From the NCBI GenBank assembly GCA_026991065.1, contig JALXCG010000531.1, positions 1-5,338 on the forward strand: 5,338 bases of DNA, given 5' to 3'. The translations under genes were made by a program, and so were the position numbers. Below the pieces are notes generated by a model. That model searched no databases and was not told the DNA's origin. It was given only the letters and a program-made list of their open reading frames with translations. Source of the stretch: JALXCG01 sp026991065 [NCBI: Gemmatimonadota bacterium]. GTDB lineage: Bacteria > GCA-2686955. This document shows positions 1 to 3,215 of the stretch, piece by piece. Positions within the stretch are counted from its first letter, which is position 1, and each line of letters opens with the position of its first letter.

Positions 1-296
1 CAATGGTGCAGGGGCTGATGGCCGCCTTCTCCGACACGCTGCGGGTCCGGCGCGATGCCGACATCGCCAAACTCGCCAAACTCTACAACTCCATGAAGCC
101 ATCGGACGCCGCCCGCGTACTCAACGGCCTTGATTCTCATCTCGCGGCGGAAGTTTTGGCACGCCTGAAACCCAGGCAAAGTGCGCGCATCCTGGCGGCA
201 CTCGACTCTCCGCGGGCAGTGGAACTCTCCAACCTACTCTCCGGTGCACCGCTGCCAACAGATCCAGTCGGCAAGGAGGTCAGCGATGGCCGTTGA
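1..296 (+). CDS. MotE/YlxF-like flagellar protein, C-terminal part (5' truncated by window edge)
   Basis: This is the 3' end of a gene that begins outside the window. The frame is open to the left edge, and the first complete codon, at base 3, happens to be ATG. Nothing marks that ATG as a real start. The visible 97 residues form short amphipathic helices in the MgtE_N/MotE style: LAKLYNSMKPSDAARVLNGL (about residues 24-43), then a repeat-like LAAEVLARLKPRQSARILAAL and a closing helix with SPRAVELSNLL. Known family members (B. subtilis YlxF, alphaproteobacterial MotE) carry an N-terminal membrane helix and a coiled coil, which here would lie upstream. MotE is a periplasmic chaperone of the MotC stator protein in rhizobia; in other lineages the role is unclear. 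The position directly before fliK matches the fla/che operon of B. subtilis. The gene overlaps fliK by 11 nt and contains its ribosome binding site. The family call is good; the exact role is open. Confidence 0.8.
   Translation, partial: MVQGLMAAFSDTLRVRRDADIAKLAKLYNSMKPSDAARVLNGLDSHLAAEVLARLKPRQSARILAALDSPRAVELSNLLSGAPLPTDPVGKEVSDGR
273..280 (+). promoter_or_regulatory. Strong ribosome binding site setting the fliK start
   Basis: AAGGAGGT lies 5 nt before the ATG at 286 and matches the anti-Shine-Dalgarno sequence almost perfectly. It sits inside the coding end of the upstream MotE-like gene. It favours ATG 286 over the in-frame GTG at 181, which would give 35 extra residues and has no comparable site. 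Confidence 0.85.
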
Positions 297-1866
297 TTGG
301 ATCTCCCCCCAAGAGCCAGGCAAGCGCACTCGGCAATCGGTGAGTTCCGTTGTGACAGAGCCAACGGATGATGCCGCGCCGCCCTTTGGCGCCATCATGA
401 TCGCCATGCTGCATCGCGACGAAGCCCCCCGCGCGCAAAGTGGCACCCCAATGGTCACGGAGAGTGAAACGGACCGGCCAGCAGCGGTGCCCTCGGCCTC
501 TGCGGAACGTACTGAAGCAATGGCGACAGTCAGCGCCGGCGGCTCCCAAGGTGCGACAGCGGAACCCGGTGTTCAGGCATCGATCGTGAAACATGCACCC
601 GTGACGAGCGGTTCCCAAGCGTCAAGAGAGCTGGAAAGCGGGTCGGAGGCTACGCCCGACATCGGTTCTGCAGGTGCCAAGGCTGCCGGTCACGCCCCGA
701 ATCCGTCCATGCGCTCAACCATACCGGATCTGTCCAGCGGGCCTCCGCCGACAGAAAAAACAACCGCTGCTGCACCGATTCCCCCTTCCCCATCTCTCGG
801 GCGCACCCAGGCCGCTGCAACCGCAAGCGTCACTTCACCTCCGTCAGCAGTGCCAGCCACCGAGGCCCTCTTGGCCTCCACTCTGGCCTCGGTTACCGAG
901 ACTCCTTCAAGCTTTGAAGTCACACGGCTTCTTGGCATGAACCCCGGCGCGCCAGTGTCCGGCCCGGAACCCGCTGATTCCGGACCGGTTCCGCCCGTGC
1001 CGCCCCACCCCGCGGCCGCGGCCACACCCGCCAACCCGATCTCCTTGAACACTTCGCCCGCTCCCCATGCCCCAGCCGCGACTCCAAGAGCGACCGAACC
1101 GTCGATGGTCACACCCACCGCTCTTGCTGCCCCGGCAGTGACCACCCCACCGGCGACGCCTGAGGTCGTTCCGCCTGACTCAGAGTTCGCATCCAGGGCA
1201 GTCGATTCCCAACCGGCGGACGTCTCGCCAGCAGCATCGGCCGCCGCCACGCCAACAGCACCGGACGATGCTTCGCCCAGCGCCGACCGTTCGGCTGAAG
1301 AAGGTGCGCCTGACACAACTTCCGCCAACCTTGTCCCGCCGCTCCAAGAGAACGATGGTGCCGCGCTACCGCGGCAGCAGACCGCCCATCATCAAACCAC
1401 CCCCACACTCTTCGGTGCTACCTCCCACACCGCTCCATCCCGACCGCCAAACGGCGCAGTCCCAATGATCGAACTGCTCACAGAGTTGACGCGGCGCGCC
1501 AACCTGCGAGTCCTATCCCAGGGACGGCAGGTTCGCCTGCAACTTGAGCCGCATGATCTCGGCCGCCTGCGGATGGCGCTGGAGAACGACGCCGACGGGC
1601 GCATCGTGGCCCATGTCCAGGTAGAAACCGAAGCGGCCCGCGTGGCGGTCGAATCCCGTCTTGGTGCGCTGGGAGCCGCGCTCAGTGCCAACGGGTTTTC
1701 CCTGGCTGACCTACAAGTATCGGTCGGGCAGCGGGAATCCGATCCAGCGTCCGATTTCACCCCCGAAACGTCGAATACCGACAGCGAAACCGAGGAGCGC
1801 GCGCCCCTCCTGACCGACCGCCCTCCGACGACAGTCGCCCGGGGACGGTTGGACATCGTTGTCTAG
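286..1866 (+). CDS. fliK: Flagellar hook-length control protein FliK
   Basis: A 526-residue protein starting at ATG 286 (MAVDWISPQEPGK), chosen for its strong Shine-Dalgarno site. FliK is a secreted ruler that measures the hook and, through its C-terminal domain, makes FlhB switch export from rod/hook to filament substrates. Residues about 30-390 are low-complexity, rich in Pro, Ala, Thr and Ser, and likely extended, as expected for a ruler. Residues about 405-480 form the Flg_hook domain (PF02120 type). Its hallmark is LEPHDLGRLRMAL (420-432), followed by a V-x-V strand (HVQVETE), a helix with two leucine-rich turns (ESRLGALGAALSANG), and a final LQVSV strand. A polar acidic tail of about 45 residues ends in LDIVV. 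There is no cysteine and only one tryptophan (residue 5). Salmonella FliK has about 405 residues, so this one is long. It overlaps the upstream gene by 11 nt and lies 21 nt before flgD. The ruler half is too degenerate for homology, so the call rests on the C-terminal domain and the neighbours. Confidence 0.93.
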   Translation: MAVDWISPQEPGKRTRQSVSSVVTEPTDDAAPPFGAIMIAMLHRDEAPRAQSGTPMVTESETDRPAAVPSASAERTEAMATVSAGGSQGATAEPGVQASIVKHAPVTSGSQASRELESGSEATPDIGSAGAKAAGHAPNPSMRSTIPDLSSGPPPTEKTTAAAPIPPSPSLGRTQAAATASVTSPPSAVPATEALLASTLASVTETPSSFEVTRLLGMNPGAPVSGPEPADSGPVPPVPPHPAAAATPANPISLNTSPAPHAPAATPRATEPSMVTPTALAAPAVTTPPATPEVVPPDSEFASRAVDSQPADVSPAASAAATPTAPDDASPSADRSAEEGAPDTTSANLVPPLQENDGAALPRQQTAHHQTTPTLFGATSHTAPSRPPNGAVPMIELLTELTRRANLRVLSQGRQVRLQLEPHDLGRLRMALENDADGRIVAHVQVETEAARVAVESRLGALGAALSANGFSLADLQVSVGQRESDPASDFTPETSNTDSETEERAPLLTDRPPTTVARGRLDIVV

Positions 1867-1875
1867 TTTCAGTTC

Positions 1876-1881
1876 AGGAGA
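1876..1881 (+). promoter_or_regulatory. Ribosome binding site of flgD
   Basis: AGGAGA lies 6 nt before ATG 1888, inside the 21-nt gap between fliK and flgD. It supports ATG 1888 over the ATG at 1859, which is in another frame and overlaps the end of fliK. Confidence 0.75.
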
Positions 1882-1887
1882 CTCTCT

Positions 1888-2601
1888 ATGGAAGTCAATG
1901 CGACCTCGCCGCCGACCGGCGGTACTCTGCTGCCTCAAACCGGCGCCCCCGACATGGGTGAAGATGAGTTCTTGCAACTCCTGGTCGCCCAGCTCAAACA
2001 CCAAGACCCACTCTCGCCCATGGACAACACCGACTTTGTTGCCCAGTTGGCACAGTTCTCGTCGCTTGAACAGGTCACGCTGGTCAACGAGAACCTCCAA
2101 GCCCAAGAGGATCTACTCCAAGGCAATACCAATGCCATGACGGCGAACTTCATCGGCAAAGAAGTACTCGCGGTTGGCGACACGATCGATGTCAACAGCC
2201 CGGGCTCTCCCCAATCGCTTGATTTCGAGATCGAGGCAGATGCCGATGTGCTGATCACCATCAGCAACAGCGCCGGTGCAGTCGTCCGCACCCTGCAAGC
2301 AGAAGGTCTCAGCAGCGGCCGCAATGCGCTTGAATGGGATGGACTGGATGCGCAGGGCAACCCCGTGGCCCCCGGGACCTACAGCTTCAGCGCCGCGGCG
2401 ACTGACGCCGAGGGCCTGCCGGTGGGTGCCCAAACCTACACCAGCGGAGTTGTCACCGGCGTTCGCTACGGCGGCGGCGGCAGCGTGCTCTTGCTCGATG
2501 ACCAGGTCGTGTTGCTTGCCAACGTTCTGGAGATTACCGACCCGGCGTCCGACTCATCCGATCCGTTCGCCTTCGACCAAGAGAGCGATGAGGAGATATA
2601 G
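1888..2601 (+). CDS. flgD: Flagellar hook capping/assembly protein FlgD
   Basis: A 237-residue protein, close to the E. coli length (231). FlgD is exported by the flagellar type III apparatus and forms the temporary cap under which FlgE subunits assemble into the hook. The N-terminal FlgD domain (PF03963 type, residues about 20-90) is unmistakable: FLQLLVAQLKHQDPLSPMDN (28-47), then FVAQLAQFSSLEQ and FIGKEV (88-93). The FlgD Ig-like domain follows (about 110-175), with ITISNSAGAVVRTL and the signature EWDGLDAQGNPVAPGTYSF (149-167). The C-terminal strand region (about 180-216) contains a GGGG run before SVLLLDDQVVLL. The last 20 residues are an unusual acidic tail with eight Asp/Glu and no basic residue. 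The whole protein has 37 acidic residues against five Lys/Arg, and no cysteine. It sits 21 nt after fliK and 3 nt before the next gene, so co-transcription is nearly certain. Confidence 0.96.
   Translation: MEVNATSPPTGGTLLPQTGAPDMGEDEFLQLLVAQLKHQDPLSPMDNTDFVAQLAQFSSLEQVTLVNENLQAQEDLLQGNTNAMTANFIGKEVLAVGDTIDVNSPGSPQSLDFEIEADADVLITISNSAGAVVRTLQAEGLSSGRNALEWDGLDAQGNPVAPGTYSFSAAATDAEGLPVGAQTYTSGVVTGVRYGGGGSVLLLDDQVVLLANVLEITDPASDSSDPFAFDQESDEEI
2591..2597 (+). promoter_or_regulatory. Ribosome binding site of the TIGR02530-type gene, inside flgD
   Basis: AGGAGAT, 7 nt before ATG 2605, is made from the last codons of flgD. Ribosomes finishing flgD therefore stop on top of the next initiation site, an arrangement that suggests translational coupling. 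Confidence 0.7.
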
Positions 2602-2604
2602 GCC

Positions 2605-2991
2605 ATGGACCCAATCACCCTGGCGCGGATCAGCGGCGTAGGTACTGCGCCCTCGGTCTCACCGTCCCGGCACCCGAGCCCACCTCCCGGGCAAGTTCCC
2701 GGCGACTTCCAGGATGCACTGCAAGCGCAACTCGAACGACCCGTGCGTTTTTCCGCGCACGCTTCGGCTCGCCTGCGAAGCCGCGGAATTCACCTGACAC
2801 CCGCCGATCGCAGCGCTCTGAGCGCCGGCGTCGACGCCGCGGCAGCCAAGGGCGCGCGCGACGCGGTGCTGCTCCAGGCAGACCGCGCTTTCGTCGTCAA
2901 TGTCCCAAACCGAGTGGTCATCACCGCTCACACCAACGCGGAAGCGCGCGCCAGAGTCTACTCCGGCATCGACGCCGCAGTGGTTCTCTAG
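2605..2991 (+). CDS. Conserved flagellar operon protein, TIGR02530/PF12611 (Flagellar_put) type
   Basis: A 128-residue protein of a family found between flgD and flgE in many non-enteric flagellar operons; I know of no established function. After a short N-terminal segment and a Pro/Ser-rich linker (about residues 17-33), the conserved domain spans about 47-128. It begins with FSAHASARLRSRGIHL (49-64), the family's S-x-H-A-x-x-R-x-x-x-R-x-I motif. A helix with AAAAKGARDAVLLQ follows, then strands AFVVNV and NRVVITA (102-108), ending in VYSGIDAAVVL, which matches the usual F/Y-x-x-I-D-x-A-V end. There is no signal peptide, membrane segment or cysteine. The protein is net basic (14 Arg/Lys, 10 Asp/Glu), unlike the very acidic FlgD and FlgE on either side, which hints at a cytoplasmic rather than structural role. 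It starts 3 nt after flgD and is followed by the 224-nt flgE leader. The family assignment is confident from the motifs; the function is not. Confidence 0.88.
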   Translation: MDPITLARISGVGTAPSVSPSRHPSPPPGQVPGDFQDALQAQLERPVRFSAHASARLRSRGIHLTPADRSALSAGVDAAAAKGARDAVLLQADRAFVVNVPNRVVITAHTNAEARARVYSGIDAAVVL

Positions 2992-3029
2992 GAGCCTGTC
3001 ACACTCACTCCCAAGCAAAACAACTTCCC

Positions 3030-3061
3030 GGGCTGGACTCCGAACGCATTCGGAGAGGCCC
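3030..3061 (+). other. Interrupted stem-loop after the TIGR02530-type gene (possible attenuator or terminator without a U tract)
   Basis: CTCCGAA (3038-3044) and TTCGGAG (3049-3055) are perfect 7-bp complements around a CGCA loop. Outside them GGGC (3030-3033) can pair with GCCC (3058-3061) across a 4x2 internal loop. The stem begins 38 nt after the upstream stop codon. No run of T follows, so it is not a standard intrinsic terminator. It could stabilise the 3' end of the upstream message, mark an RNA processing point, or attenuate transcription. The pairing is seen directly; the role is inferred. Confidence 0.4.
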
Positions 3062-3119
3062 ACCGCCCCGCCGACCGACTGACGCGGGGAGCAACAAGCG
3101 ACACTTTCCATTGACAATT

Positions 3120-3132
3120 CTCGGCGACCGAG
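3120..3132 (+). repeat. Small inverted repeat in the flgE leader
   Basis: CTCGG (3120-3124) and CCGAG (3128-3132) are perfect 5-bp complements around CGA, just after the TTGACA at 3111. An alternative pairing of TTCTC (3118-3122) with GAGAA (3142-3146) competes with it. Short GC-rich stems like this arise often by chance. Confidence 0.3.
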
Positions 3133-3160
3133 TCGAGGCGAGAGAACCTGCTTGCGATCG

Positions 3161-3172
3161 ACCGCGCGCGGT
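3161..3172. repeat. Perfect 12-bp palindrome, possible operator, upstream of flgE
   Basis: ACCGCGCGCGGT reads the same on both strands and ends 43 nt before the flgE start. It is a candidate site for a dimeric regulator, or could fold near the ribosome binding site. The weak -10-like TACCAT at 3172-3177 begins on its last base and would place an operator over the promoter if that hexamer is used. Alternating CG in GC-rich DNA is prone to chance palindromes. Confidence 0.3.
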
Positions 3173-3200
3173 ACCATCTCTTCCCGCCACTCGTTTCCGC

Positions 3201-3207
3201 CGGAGGG
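3201..3207 (+). promoter_or_regulatory. Ribosome binding site of flgE
   Basis: CGGAGGG lies 8 nt before ATG 3216 and 11 nt before the adjacent second ATG at 3219. Spacing favours 3216. An in-frame TTG at 3210 is too close to be used. Confidence 0.75.
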
Positions 3208-3215
3208 CCTTGATC

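Larger units (their letters stand above)
2992..3215 (+). other. Non-coding leader upstream of flgE
   Basis: This 224-nt gap is the only substantial non-coding stretch in the window. It holds, in order, a two-part hairpin (3030-3061), a perfect TTGACA hexamer (3111-3116) without a good -10 partner, a 5-bp hairpin (3120-3132), a 12-bp palindrome (3161-3172), and the flgE ribosome binding site. I find no convincing sigma-54 (GG-N10-GC) or sigma-28 promoter on the + strand. The short frames that cross it look like shadows. It most likely serves as an internal regulatory leader allowing separate or boosted hook-protein expression. Confidence 0.5.

Noticed and set aside
154-175. TGGCAC half-sites (also near 435 and 2047) as sigma-54 promoters
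   Set aside because: Each lies in coding sequence and none has GC at the required 10-bp distance.
181-285. N-terminal extension of FliK from GTG 181
   Set aside because: The extension lies wholly inside the MotE-like gene, has no ribosome binding site of note, and reads as out-of-frame sequence. ATG 286 has a near-perfect site at 273-280.
690-1328. Antisense open frame of 212 codons opposite fliK
   Set aside because: It is an Ala/Gly/Val-rich mirror of the Pro/Ala/Thr-rich fliK coding strand, has no recognisable domain, and lies within a gene of clear identity. GC-rich coding DNA regularly leaves such frames open.
3034-3050. Sigma-54-like site TGGACTCCGAACGCA in the flgE leader
   Set aside because: GG and GC are separated by 9 bp instead of the required 10, and the sequence is part of the hairpin stem. 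No correct GG-N10-GC pair with the right flanks was found in the leader.
3111-3116. TTGACA as a sigma-70 -35 element for flgE
   Set aside because: At spacings of 16-19 bp the downstream hexamers (tcgagg, cgaggc, gaggcg, aggcga) do not resemble TATAAT. A lone -35 match is not enough to call a promoter.
2659-3177. Antisense open frame of 172 codons opposite the TIGR02530-type gene and the leader
   Set aside because: It is opposite a gene with clear family motifs, has no recognisable domain, and its start lies in the leader without a ribosome binding site I would trust.
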